Shown: positions 26,560 to 38,400, counted from the stretch's first letter. The stretch: 64,000 nt of DNA from Vicugna pacos (GCF_048564905.1 NC_133005.1:8931001-8995000); one strand, 5' to 3'. Notes: generated from the letters alone by a model not told the origin. Made by a program: numbers and translations.

Positions 26560-26592
26560 TGTGTGTGTGTATGTGTGTGTGTGTGTATGTAT
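26560..26592. repeat. (TG)n microsatellite
   Basis: A GT-dinucleotide run, interrupted by single TA units, follows an AT-rich stretch. Confidence 0.85.
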
Positions 26593-26999
26593 AGTATTAC
26601 CAGAAAGAAGCAATTTAACAGGATTCTAAATTCTTAAGTAACCAACTAACCACAAATTGCCACGCTGGGTTTCAAAGAGTGACGTGCAGAAGGGTATCTG
26701 GAGCTGCTATCTCAAATTACATAATTTTTTTCACCCTGAACTCCAATGTAAAGCTCTTATCCCTATTGAATCAGTCTGGGATGGACAGCAAGTGGGCTAT
26801 GATGAGTCTTTCTAACAACCTATCTTGAGTCTTTGGTCTCTTTCCCCTAAGACCATACCCTAATTCTGAACTCATGGAAAAAGAAGCATTTTTCCCTGAG
26901 ATCAGAACAAAGTTGGTACATTCATTCAACCCCAGGCCTTCCCAGAGCAGGAAAATCCTTAGAATCACAACATAGCACAGCTTAGTGGTTGCTGTTATC

Positions 27000-27500
27000 A
27001 CTTTAAAAATGGAGAGATCTGGATTCTCAGGCCAATTCTGCAAGTTTGACCTTGAAAAAGTTGTTTACCCTCCTGCCCTTCAGTTTCATCTTTTATAGCT
27101 AATCAGTAATACTTATTAAGCACTTACTATATGGCAGTCATTGTTTAGAACATTCTATAGATATTCATTCATTTAATGCATAAAGCAATGGAATAAAAAG
27201 GACATTATTTTTGTCCTCATTTTACAGAAAAAAAAAACAAAAGAAAAAGGCAGCTTAAATAACTTGCCTAGGTCACATAACTTGTAAGTGACTTAAAGCC
27301 TGTTTTGAAACGTAGTCTGGGTCCAGAGTCCACATTTTTTGTGACCACTATGAAACACTGCTTTATGATAACTAGTATTGAGAATAACAATAGTGCTTAC
27401 TCCTAGAATTATTTCAAAGATACATTCAGTTAACACGTGTAAAGTTCATAGAAGTGCCTAGCCTATAGTAAATATTCAGTATAGGTTAGTAATCATTATT
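27000..27500. mobile_element. Cluster of MIR SINE remnants, mixed orientation
   Basis: At least three MIR-like pieces are visible. A plus-strand piece at about 27000-27105 has GGATTCTCAGGCCAATTCTG and CAGTTTCATC. Minus-strand text runs from 27110 to 27360 (CACTTACTATATGGCAGTCA, CATTTTACAGA, TAACTTGCCTAGGTCACATA, GTCCAGAGTCCA). A plus-strand tail at about 27400-27500 has GTGCCTAGCCTATAGTAAAT. MIRs are tRNA-derived, amplified before the mammalian radiation, and are often exapted as enhancers. Confidence 0.65.
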
Positions 27501-28199
27501 ATTTAAAATGCAAAAATAATAATACTATCATTTTCCAATGAAGATTAAATAAAATGATGCATAGAAATTCAAAATGCTCATTTTATTATTATTATTTTTT
27601 TACCTATAAAGGACAGAGTGTTAAAAAACAGTTTATAAGAGGGAACCCATGTCACGTCCACTTCCTGGGCAATACGGGAGCAAGTCTCACTTCTCTTGCT
27701 CACAGGGATAGCAGTCAAAAAGAAAACAATGGGGAGAATCCAAATGAGCCCGTATGTGAATTCAGAGGGAATTAATCTTTCACTTGCACCTGAAGCATCT
27801 ACCCCACAGTACTGTGGCCTCATAGCGCCCTTGATCCATATCATTGTCATTATTATTCTTGGAGTGATGGGAGGGTCAGGGGCATTTAGTACCTTCTAGT
27901 GTTGAAGTGTATCACTAACTGGGAGACAGAAATAATTTTTGTAGTTTTATATGCAGAACACACTGTGGGAGAGCATCTTATGCTACTGTCAAATCAAGTT
28001 TTTCCAGCCTCAAGTATATCTTTTACTTACATTCCCAGTGTTGAAATAACTTTCTAGGCACAACATAGTACTGCTTCTGCTGGGGATCCACGTCAGCAAA
28101 CCAAAACTTAGATAAGTTTGTGTCTGTGCAAATGTTCCTCATTATCAGAGTGAAAGGCTTTCAATCTAAAATGGAACCAGAGGGTTTGAAATAAAATCT
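27501..28199. other. Non-coding DNA
   Basis: Short overlapping open frames on both strands around 27.55-27.9 kb lack domains and conserved composition. No repeat family recognised with confidence. Confidence 0.35.
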
Positions 28200-28615
28200 T
28201 AGGCACATACCCTCAGAAAAATGGGCTTTAAGAATTGAGAGAATTGATTTCACATAAATTCCTGATTTATAGAAGACTAAGAGTTATCTCCTGACCAATG
28301 AACACGTAACATGAATCCCTCCCCATCCTCAAGCCAAGGAACTTACAGCTTGCACTCTGGCTGGACTCTCCACTGTTTGCTCTCCTTGCCCACCCCAGAT
28401 GACAAGTCAACTCTTAAGTCTTCTCACCCAAATCCAGGTTGACTGTGTGGCCTCAGCCCATCAGATATTTTATATTTTCCTCTTCCTTGCTCTATATTCT
28501 TCATCCTATAAACATTTCTTGCCTTCTGCCCACTTTGCAGTTCTCCGAAATAAGACAGTCCAGTTCATGAAGTGTTAAATAAAGTTTGTTTATATCACCA
28601 AATTGTCTTCTTTAA
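28200..28615 (+). mobile_element. Possible old LTR remnant
   Basis: The order of signals looks like an LTR 3' half: C-rich U3-like text, CCTATAAACAT near 28505, then a segment ending in GTTAAATAAAGTTTGTTTAT near 28575-28600 as a polyadenylation-signal region. There are no matching ends or target duplications I can fix. It could be other unique sequence. Confidence 0.25.
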
Positions 28616-29056
28616 TGATTTTAACAGCTGAATGAAGGAAAAACAAACTTAGTTTAATGTGAATCTACTGTATATTATAGACATTACCTACAACATTTAA
28701 ATGATTTCACCAAGTATTATCTTGTTAAATTTGAAAGAAATTCCAAGCCTGAATCGAATAAATACAACTTTTTCTGAGGTCTAGAATCTGATAATGCCAA
28801 TTGAAATAAAGTAAGGTGAGAGAGCAAATCAAAAGTACCTGTGGGGAAAAATATCTTTCTTGGTAGATTTTTCAGTTTATTTGGAACAGGGTCAGGCAAA
28901 ATATTAACCTGTAATATGTGGGTTTTAATTTTGAGGTTTCAGATTCATTCCAAACCACAGGAATTTACAAGTAACAGAAGGAGGAAAATACATAATTCTT
29001 TTGATAATTAAAAATTTATGAAACAAAGTCAAGAAAAATACATAATTAGGTCTTCT
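28616..29056. other. AT-rich non-coding DNA
   Basis: Nothing recognised. The last four bases (29053-29056, TTCT) are the left target duplication of the adjacent LTR. Confidence 0.4.
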
Positions 29057-29570
29057 TGTGAAGGAAAAGCCCAGCTGGGCTAACAAGCTAAGTCACAAAT
29101 CTAAGTGTAACAAGTGTCAGATTACTGATCTGATTTCTGCTGGGCTAACTCATAAATCTGAAGTTTAGTGTCAGTCTATTGGGCTAACGAGCTCAGTCAC
29201 AAATCTAAGTGTGATAAGTGTCGGTTTACTGATATAAGTTCTGCCGGGCTAACTTGTAAATCTAAAGTTTAATGTCAGTTTAATGGGCTAACAAGCTAAC
29301 TCATAAATCCAAGCTCAACAAGTGTCAGTAACGTGATCTGTTCCAAATTGATAAGCTCCAGTGTAATGATTCCTTGCTTTTTGTTGTTTGAGCCTTATTG
29401 GCTAATAGCACCATACTTGTAATTAACCCTATAAAACCTCATGCGCACGTCTTGGAGGTGTTCAGAGCTTCAGAGCAGAAGCCCCTCTGAGCCCGTCGGC
29501 GTAATAAATCTGAGTACTCCAACCCTCTGAGTGATGCTTGTTTCTTGGCTGGCCTGTCATTTCCGTAACA
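29057..29570 (+). mobile_element. Solo LTR, class I ERV, family 'B' (subfamily with long U3 repeats)
   Basis: 514-bp fossil solo LTR running from TGTGAAGG to TCCGTAACA, with an exact 4-bp duplication TTCT on each side (29053-29056 and 29571-29574). U3 contains a 104-bp-period repeat. The promoter box TATAAAA is at 29430-29436 and the polyadenylation signal AATAAA at 29503-29508. The R-U5 half matches the copies at 15314 and 18383. The part of U3 before the TATA box differs, so it is a distinct subfamily. No internal viral genes are present. It lies about 0.5 kb upstream of the CpG-island promoter in the same orientation. Confidence 0.88.
29077..29340 (+). repeat. 104-bp-period tandem repeat in LTR U3
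   Basis: The word GGGCTAAC starts at 29077, 29142, 29181, 29246 and 29285. The spacings are 65, 39, 65 and 39 bp, so the true period is 104 bp, made of two unequal sub-units. About two and a half units are present, with shared words TCACAAATCTAAGTGT, AAGTGTC and AGTTTA(G/A)TGTCAGT. This layout resembles U3 enhancer repeats of gammaretroviruses. The minus-strand family-B copies carry shorter versions. Confidence 0.9.
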
Positions 29571-29574
29571 TTCT

Positions 29575-29989
29575 AAATCAACTGAAGTTTAATTCATTAT
29601 ACTTCCTCAGATATTGAGCAACTTGTTATAAATCTGATATGAAACCAAAGAAAAATAATATATTCCTTTATAATCTTAATCTCCTTCTTATATTCCCTTT
29701 TTTGGTTAACGTTACCACATCTATTTAGGGAACCAGACCAGAAATAAAGAAGCACTTCCATTTCCCAGATCATAAGTACCTTGTAAAATGTATATTTTGA
29801 AATAGGTCCTCACTAAATTAAACTAGTTAAATGAATGAATAAATAAATAGAAGACCATCTAAGTCTACTACTGGAACTAGATAAAGACTAGAGAAATAGT
29901 CTGTCATTTTTTCTAAACTGCCCTAAGAATTTGAGAATAAATAGACCCACAAGAAATACTTTCTTTGTCTATGCTACATTTGCTCTCCC
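29575..29989. other. Short unique spacer between LTR and CpG island
   Basis: AT-rich sequence with a short (AAAT)n-like run near 29838-29850. No feature recognised. It lies directly upstream of the proposed promoter. Confidence 0.4.
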
Positions 29990-30110
29990 TTTTCCCGCCG
30001 AATTTAGTGCCACAAGCGGTGGGTGGGGGTGAGGGGTGGGGGGAAGCGGCGGCTTCCTGAGTGGGGAGGCAGTGGCAGTGGCGTTGGCGGCGGCGGCGGC
30101 GGCAGCCTAA

Positions 30111-30120
30111 GCGCATGCGC
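30111..30120. promoter_or_regulatory. NRF1-type palindromic site
   Basis: GCGCATGCGC is an exact match to the palindromic core bound by nuclear respiratory factor 1, common in CpG-island promoters. It lies inside the island, where transcription would be expected to start nearby. Confidence 0.75.
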
Positions 30121-30149
30121 GCGGACTCCCTCCACCCCCCCCCCCCCAT

Positions 30150-30476
30150 TGCTGTCCCGCCTGCACAGGCGCGCCGCCACAGCGTCTGAAAACTCCTCTT
30201 ACCTGCGGAGCAAGCGACTCCAGGCGGAATTGAGGAGAGCCCGCTCCAACAGTGTGGAGCGCTGGAGCGGACAGGGACCTCTTCCCTTTTAAAAATGTCT
30301 CCGCAGAGTATTGTGATTCCAATATGACTTTAATGAAATGTTGTGAAGGACTGGGGGAAAAATGTACTTGCTTTCCATGAAGAAACCACGCAGGAGGAGT
30401 GCGGAGAAGGCATGGACGTTTCAAAGGAGCCAAAACTCTGATGGCCCGTGGGGGAGGATGCGCTGAGCCTGCGAAG
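30150..30476 (+). other. Putative first exon (probably 5' untranslated), gene not identified
   Basis: The right edge is set by AAG|GTGAGA, with the donor after 30476, a near-optimal match to the mammalian 5' splice site. The left edge (start of transcription) is not visible and is only placed within the island. The first ATG, at 30296, opens an 11-codon-scale frame. A second, at 30362, opens a 34-residue frame that stops at 30464-30466, before the donor. Neither reads into the intron as a longer protein, so the exon is most simply 5' UTR with upstream ORFs. I do not recognise the gene. Confidence 0.6.
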
Positions 30477-33189
30477 GTGAGAAGGTTCTTTTCTATTCTG
30501 GGTTCCTTTCTACTTTGTACTAGATCTACCCTTATTAAATTATATACGTTTTCAGATGACTCTTTGGAAAGCAAAATCTTACGTTTTAACAAAGTTCATT
30601 CTGCTACAAACTCTTATTTTTCAATTAGAAGGTACTTCTGACACACTTGTTCCAAAGCTCTCATTAAATACTAGCAGGAAAAGCTTTAACGCCAATCACG
30701 CAGAAACTACATGGTTTTGACAAATTCTTTTTAATGATCTTGTAAACGTATTAAAAACACAGTTTTCTGGCCAAGAAATGTAAATAAGATGAACCAATTT
30801 ATACTACGTAAACACATAACATAACAATTACATTAAAAATTAAACACCATTAAAATCATTTTTGTTAGTAATGTCCCTTGCACATTGAACTAAAAGAATT
30901 CTATGTATTTTTTTCTACCAAATGTTTATCACTGTTCATAGATATAAATTAGTAAATCCCTTGATTTAAAACTCTTAATTAAACTTTAGGATATTTTCTT
31001 TTAAAGTTTAATATAAAGTGATAAAAATGTACATATATACAAAGAAAAAGGTAATTAGCTATAATATTGCAATTATAACGCATTTTCTTGGCTCTAATCT
31101 AAAAAATATCATGGAATGAAATATTTATATCAAAACAGCAACACTTTCCTCCATAATTTATTTCATTAGTTATATTTCATCAGTTACATTTGTGGCTCAG
31201 TAATCCAATCTTGAGACATTTTTTCTAATTTATATATGTAATTTAAGGAGTTTAAAATTTGCCTAGTGCCTATTTCAATACTTGTCATTTTATGAATTGT
31301 GAGGTGGTATATTTACATGGAAAGAAAGTTGATGAGTCATTATATTAAAGCCATAATTATAAACCATTAACTTAAAAGTAATAAATATAACTTATTCCTT
31401 TGGAAAACTTTAAAAATCACTAATGTAGTTTATATGAAAATATTTTATATAGATAGAACTCTTCTGTTCCCTGAGTTGCCTTCTATAAGTGATGATTTTA
31501 AGTTTCTACTCTGTATAACACCGTACTATCTTTTTAATAGCACAGCAGATGAAATCTATTTATTTTTTATGATTTAGGTTGGCTTAGTTTAGAATCTATT
31601 CCTTAGAATTCAGTTATTTGCTTTGAGAAATTATTTTAACTCTTTGTTTTAGAGCCATATGAAAATACAAGATTACTTCCCACCAGCAATGGAGTAAATT
31701 TTTGGTAAATAGAGATCAAGACCCAATTCTGGTTCCTTTCCTAAGAAAGGCATGTGTTGGATTTTCATTTGAGATTTAGGATAATTTTAAGTACAGAGTA
31801 ACATCAAACACTGACCTATGAAGGGGAACTATCCACATGAATGCCAACTTGTATATACAAACACTCCAAAACCTATATTCTGTTTCTAAGTAATTTGACT
31901 CACTGTATTCTAGCAGTATGGAAATGCCACACAATTTTCTAAGATCGGGAAGTAGTTTAGGTGCTGATAACATTACTTCTCGGAGTCATTACTTGATATG
32001 ATCATCTATTTTCTATATCAAATGAGTAAAAGAATATAAAATAAAAAATCAAGCTTAACGAAAAAAAGTATTACAGTATTTTTCATAGAACTACAGGTGG
32101 CCATGGAGTCAGCACTGGAATTCATATTGCTGTTTACTTTCTCAAAATACTGACCTCTGCAGTCAAACTCGTAATTCAGTGGAGAAACAAATTTCAGGTA
32201 GCTTAGTTTCCCCAATATATTGCTCCTAGCTGCCATTTGGTTTCACTGTATTCTACATGCTAGAAGGAAGGCATTCATGATAATTGTCCCATTATCCTAT
32301 ATACTGGCTTCTTGATCACTTACAAAATCTGCATCAAAGACTGCTGAAAATTGGTTGGTGACAGCTTGTCAAGAAGTATTGTGGATTGCTTTATTGAACA
32401 CTATCATTCATCTTCTTAACATTTGTAAGTCATGGGGATTGATTTTAAGGTATATGACATTTAGCTTTAGTAGTAGAACGTAAGAGAGAGCCCTTAATTG
32501 AAAACATGAATTATTAATTTTAAAGTGTATTGTGTAAGAAATCGGAGATAGAATTGAGCAAATCAGTAGCTATTACTAAGGGGGGAAATAAACAAACACC
32601 ACCACCAGGATGTCATACCCTGCAGTTCTGGATTCATATCAAATGCTAAAGGTTTGTATCAGTCATATTCCCAGTAGGGAACAGATTGCATTGGCAAGTT
32701 GGAAATTTGGAGAGAATTTAGTAAAAGTAATTACAAAGGGATAGCAAGTTACAGCAAAATTTAAGGGGATGATGTAGTAAAGGGGTCACTGTTACTACCC
32801 TTAAACTAGGAAAGTAAGGGAAAAATGAAGTTACAGGAATCAGGAGAGAGCACCTTGACAAGATCTGTGATCATCTTCAATTGAAATACATAGTTGGGTG
32901 GTGAAAAAGCTGTGGGGATGGGTTCCACAATTTTCTTCCTCTCTCTAAGCTTCTGCTGGCATTCTTGGCTGGATCCAACTATCAGCCAGACAACAAGGAA
33001 GTTTGTTAAACAAGCAGGGTTTGGAAGGTTAGGAAAGCAGAGAGGCATGGGAAAACATTGAAGAAAGTCTATACACAGTAATTTTTGATGGACTGTTTAA
33101 AATTATTTCTATAGTTTTAAACCAACTCTCATAGCCTCCAATGCAAATATAACATGTCTTGATTTATGAAACAATTTAGACTATATTAC
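30477..33189. other. Putative intron 1 start, AT-rich
   Basis: Unique AT-rich sequence with no repeat or exon recognised. Low-complexity A/T runs are frequent. On the reading above it is the beginning of a first intron on the plus strand. Confidence 0.35.
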
Positions 33190-33330
33190 TGTATTAATCC
33201 CTTAAACTTCCTGTGGAATAGAAAGAAGGTAATACTGATCTCATGTTACAAATGATTAAATGGGCTAGCAAAAAACATATAGGTAGGAAGTGTTAGAACT
33301 TGGATTAAGTCACCTTCTACTTTTAAGCCT
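33190..33330 (-). mobile_element. MIR SINE remnant
   Basis: The minus-strand MIR text is recognisable as GATCTCATGTTACAAATGA, GGAAGTGTTAGAACTTGGAT and TTTTAAGCCTAGTATCTT, corresponding to the '…CCATTTTACAGATGA…GCAGAGCCGGGATTCGAACCC' order. It is strongly diverged. Confidence 0.45.
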
Positions 33331-33924
33331 AGTATCTTATTTTTATTAGGTTCCAATTATTAAAAATATTTCAGGGTATTTATTTTCTTCCCATAGAACA
33401 GTAAATGATTTTTTTTTTTTTTTTGACACTCTTAAGCGTCTGCCCTCAGTCAGTCAACTGAATGGTACATGAAGTCAAGTAACCATTTTGGTTAAACTAT
33501 CTGAACATAATTGACTATTAATCAATTATGCTTATGGCTTATAGACTCAATTTTAATAGTGTTAAACTAAAAGACAAAAAGCAATCTGAAATTCAAAAGA
33601 ATCTCCTTCATCTTCTTGTATAATACTAGAGAATTTATTTCTGAAGTATGGTCTAACTTAGTCATTATAGTTATGGTTACATTTTGAGGAAATTATTTAA
33701 CAGTATATTTGTTTATTTGTTCAGTTCTTCATAATACCTAAGTGATCTGTGTGAATTAAGGCAGAATCCTTCACTGGGTTGCATTAAAAGTTGATGGCAG
33801 AGATGGTTTACCATTTTGGACTTTTCTTGGTTAAGGCTACAATTTGTAGTCATCATCACAAGTGTTCTGCAGTCCCACAGTGTGATGACTCAACGTGACC
33901 TGGTGGACAGATTATTTGGTTACA

Positions 33925-34020
33925 AGTAAGAGCTGGATCCAGTCTGAACTTTGATACTAGCAAGTTATGAGAGAGTGTTAGCTTCTCAATCTATAAAGCA
34001 CAGTTTTTGAAAAATATGGA
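33925..34020 (+). mobile_element. MIR SINE remnant
   Basis: AGAGCTGGATCCAGTCTGAA, followed by CAAGTTATGAG, then CTTCTCAATCTATAAAGCAC, follows the plus-strand MIR core (GGTTCGAATCCCG … CAAGTTACTTAACCTCTC … CATCTGTAAAAT). Confidence 0.45.
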
Positions 34021-35079
34021 GTGGAGTTTTATGATCTAAAGATCATTTTCCACCTCAACTGTTCTTTCATTTTAGAATTGCTTACTTGAGTACAAAATAT
34101 TGAATTAGTGTAAACATGGCAAGTGCTTCCTGTATGTTGTTTAAAAACAAGTAAAACAAACATTAGTTACAATCCACAATGTGAATTTGGGTCTGATAGT
34201 AATTAGTTCCTTTGTTTTGTGTTAATTGAAATGTACACTTTCATTGGTATCAGTAGTATAAAAGACTGCTAATTTGATTTCTTTTCATTTTTTTCACTAA
34301 CTTTAACATATTTCCTTGCAAGAGTAACTATACAGTGGCAAAGTAAAGGCCTAATATTTCATCTTGGGTGTGTAAGTAAATATATGCAACTTTCTATATA
34401 TCTTGGTAATTTAGAATAAATATATTATATTAGATTTCAATTAATCAAAAAGCAAGTAATGTTGAAAGATTAATTCAAGTACTAACCTACACTGTGTTAG
34501 TTTTACAAAGGCACAGAGACAGCATTAATAATTTTAGAAGTATATTGCTTCTGAAACTAAGCACTTTTAAATTGAACTGGATTTCCAGTAGAGTGCTGAC
34601 CAGAAGTCATCCTCTTAACACTCCTTCTTAGTATCTAATACATCTAAGTGTTAAAACATTTTCAAAAAATATTTACTGATTTTATTAATAGGTAAAATTT
34701 AGTTGCATGTAAATATCAAAGCTATTTAATTTAGTTTGTAGGATTATTTGTAATTATTTCTAACTGGGTCACTCTTTAGAGAGTTGTTATCCATGTAGAT
34801 ATGATAGAGATTGGGAAGCATTTCAAATCAAAAAGGATAGTGAATGGAGTTTCATTTCTCCTTTAGCCTATGGAACATCCACTCTGAAGAGGATAGAACT
34901 GTCCTAGCTGCCTGTGCTCATCATTTCTCATTTGGTTGGTTTTCTTTATGGAGAAATCTCATCCTAAATCTCAAATTATGTTTTCAAAGCCATGTGTGAG
35001 AGACTCTTACCCCAGAGATTCCGAATACACGACTTAAGACTCTGATGTCTCTTCTTCATCTCCCTTCAGCTGCTCTTTT
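34021..35079. other. AT-rich non-coding DNA
   Basis: No exon, RNA gene or recognisable repeat. Confidence 0.35.
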
Positions 35080-35410
35080 CAGGATCCCTCAAGCATATGC
35101 TTCTTCAAGGGCTTGCTTTCTTTCATGGTATGCCTTCTGCTCAGAGCATATTCCTCCCCTCTAGTCACATTTAAAACAATTTAATGTTATTTTGTTTTGT
35201 AAGTTTTCCTCCAGTATCCTGAGCCTACCTGTCCCTTCTGTTTCCTAGCCTAAACTCCATCCCAGGAGATAACTATTAGATAAATATTATATTTGTGTTG
35301 GTGTCATCCTTATAGTTAAGCTCCATGGGGGTATGGATTTTGTTAAATTTGCCATCATTCAGAATAGTGCTTGATACTGATTGAATTTTTTAAATGAGCA
35401 AGTGTTTGTC
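35080..35410 (+). mobile_element. LINE-2 3' end
   Basis: The order GGGCTTGCTTTCTTTCATGG, TGCCTTCTGCTCAGAGCATA, AAGCTCCATGGGGGTATGGA and AGAATAGTGCTTGATACTGA follows the L2 3' consensus (…CTTTGCACTTGC…CTGCCTGGAATG…AAGCTCCATGAGGGCAGGGA…AACAGTGCCTGGCAC). It is ancient and has no ORF. Confidence 0.6.
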
Positions 35411-38400
35411 TCTTTTCCTTGAGACTGTGCTCTGTCCTCTGTGGAGATACTTTCTTTTATATACTATAGAATTGTTAGGCTAGGAGGCTTTAGACAAATA
35501 CTAGGTAGTTTAACTTTCTGAGTTGACCAGAAATAAATTTTCCTGGGGGTGTTTAAGATTATGAAATACATGAGCTATTTGTAAACATGTATCATGTTCC
35601 TATTAAAAAAAAAAACAGAAAAGAAAAAAAAAACCCTCACAATTATTGAATCCAGAAATACCACAGATGCATTGCAGTTCTGAGGAGACAGTTGTCTTAT
35701 TTCTAATTATCTTTTTGAAATTCACTAAAGTGAAAATGCATGCTTAGTATACCCGTATAATACTTTGAGTTTACGGATGAAATTCTTACGACAGCATTTA
35801 TTCCTTTTTCCTCATAGACTTCACATCCTTGCAAAAAATCTGGGGAAAAGTGCTAAGCCATTTGATTTATTCAACTCTGAATTTCTTTGCTTTAGGATTA
35901 TAAATCAGACTCTTATTGTCACTTTAATGCAGAAAGGGTTCTTTTGTGTTCATAATATAGATCAAGATGTGATTTAAGTTGAATCTTGTCAAGGTTACTC
36001 GTTTTTAAACCGTGAGAAGAAACTTGGCTGTAGCCCAAAACTAATGGGAGTCATATTTTATAATAAAAATCAATGTGTTAGTAAGAGACTTTGCTCCTCC
36101 TTGCAGTCTCCACAAGCATAAATTCTCATCAGTCTTCACAGCTAATGCATTTTTTGTCAAGTCATAAACACTTTTAAAAAGCATCTACTTAATATTGTGG
36201 AAGACAGAAATTCTGATTTTCCAAGGAAGCAGCAAAAATGGAGATCTTGGAGGAATAAGATATAAGATGCCTGACTATCAAAGGAGTCCCATTTTGAAAA
36301 GAGACCAACAGAGAGTAGAGTAGTGTGAACATAAAATTGAACAAACTTTCAAACTGAGCATAAAGGGGTGTCATATTGCCAGTGCTTTTCCTCTTCCCCA
36401 CATTTTACAAAGGGATCCTTCAACTGATCAAATGGAAAAATATGAAAAGTAATTTACATTGTTCACATCTTCTGCTTAATGACTTTGGAGAAATGAGAGC
36501 TAATTTCACTTGTGTTTGCATGTACTACAGACACCTCTCACACATTGCTAATAGCTCTTGTAAGGCTACTTGTCTGTAACGTAGAATAGTTATTGATGTG
36601 AAACTATAGCAAAAGTTTCAGGAAAGCTAGTTACTTAAACTTTCAACTTCTTTGACTGCCAGTATGAGAAAGCCTAAGATATAAGTGTAAAATAAAGACC
36701 AGTGTGAGCAAATAAGTCAAATGGGGGAAAGTCACTTTAAAAGTACTGATTATGTTAAGTCATCTTCCTAGGAAAGCAAGTCAGCTTTATTTACTACATT
36801 TATAAATTTAATGAAAAGAAAAGGCTAATTCAATGCACAACTTTTACTTAAGGAAACTCACTTTGTTCTTCCATTTTTATATAGGATGTGAGATTTCCAA
36901 AGGTCTTATATGCCTATGAACTTCCCTTCCCAGGTTTTCAAAGAATTTCAGCATTTCAAGGACATTCATGTAGCTTTTTAATCTTTAGTTTTGGATTATG
37001 CAGCTCCATTATGTTCACATTGTTATTCCTGTCTTCATGTGCTCCTCCTTCATGAAGGTGTCATAGATGGAGGTGAATAGTATTCTTTGATGTCATTGCG
37101 GCTTTCTTCAAGAAATATCAGTGGATTCATAGATGTGATCTTTCTCCTTTGCTCTATGTGCTCTGCAAAATATGTTATGAAACAGAAATTTTTCTTTTTA
37201 CTTTCTCCTTGATTTGTGTGATAGTAGTGTTCTTTATTTACATGACCAAATTCCAAATGGCACTTAAGCTGCTTTAGACATTGTAATAAAATCTGTCACT
37301 TACCTTGTCTCATTTGGTTCTTCACAAATTGGTTTTTAAGGTGATCAAAGTGTTTTTTAATCTGTTTTCCAGGTGAAAACCCTGAGATTCAGAAAATTTA
37401 AGTAAATGGTAAAATTAGGATATTAACATATAGGTCTTGTAACTCTAGTGGGCTTTTCTGCCTCACAAAGTTAGCTGAAATTACTTTAAAGACATAGTCA
37501 CCAACTTTTCTTAGGATCATGAACTTAATAACTAAAGTATCTCTAAGTATCAATAAGAATAATAAGGATAAGTCCTCAAGAGAGAAAGTTAATTCCTACA
37601 AAAATGTGCACATGTGCATTGTTATTTTTTCTTGTTATAAGAGCCATTGTTCCAAATAAAATATTATGGTAGAAATAAACTTTATTTTAACTTTTCACCT
37701 TACCTTTTCTTGAGCACAACTAGAGATTATATTGAAGAAAACATTGTTTTAAACAGAGTCTTTTATTTGTAATCTGATAAAAGACACAGTTTCATCTGCT
37801 GACAGTCTGTTACTGGGACACATAACGTCACTGTCCTCATCCTAGGCTGTTATAGTCAGTGTCTTATTTAGGTCATTTCTATTGGAGTTAGTTGCTTATA
37901 TTACTTAGTAATTTAAAATTATTTAATTTTTATATTCTGTAATTCTTTAGACTGTTTTAAATTGACCATTTCTGTTCTTTAAATCAGCACCTATTGTTAA
38001 AAATTGTTTTTGTTTTTTGAAAAGAATGTTGCTCTTTTTGTTTCTAGGTATTTGATAATTTTGTGAATCACTCCATTTAGATCATTTAGTAAAGTGAAAG
38101 AATATCATTCATTTCAATTCTGTATCTTGATTTAACCTGTCATAACATGTATTTGTTGTCTTTTAATATCCTCTCTAAATAATCTCATCCATTCCCAAGG
38201 ATTCCTCTACCAGAAAAAGCTGAGAACTGTTGAATTTCCATGTCCAACCTAGAAACTGTCCTGACCTGCAGATTATATAGCCAGTTCCCCACTAATCTCT
38301 CTACTTAAATGTCTGAAAGATGACTTAGACTAAGAGACTCATGATCCTTCTCTAAACTCTCAAACTAGCCCCTCCTTAGTTGTTTTCTGTCTCATTCAGT

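Larger units (their letters stand above)
29990..30480 (+). promoter_or_regulatory. CpG island promoter of an unidentified host gene
   Basis: This is the only GC-rich block of the window. By hand count it holds roughly 30-35 CpGs in about 490 bp, against an almost CpG-free background. It contains a G-rich run (30019-30045, potential G-quadruplex), a GGC repeat near 30084-30103, a perfect NRF1 palindrome and a 15-base C run near 30134-30148. There is no convincing TATA box. The plus-strand splice donor at its right edge gives the direction. A bidirectional promoter cannot be excluded. Retained CpGs imply germline hypomethylation. Confidence 0.75.

Noticed and set aside
30107-30592. Minus-strand open frame of 161 codons across the CpG island
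   Set aside because: It is antisense to the splice donor, follows from the low stop-codon density of GC-rich DNA, contains low-complexity Gly/Arg/Pro runs and shows no domain.
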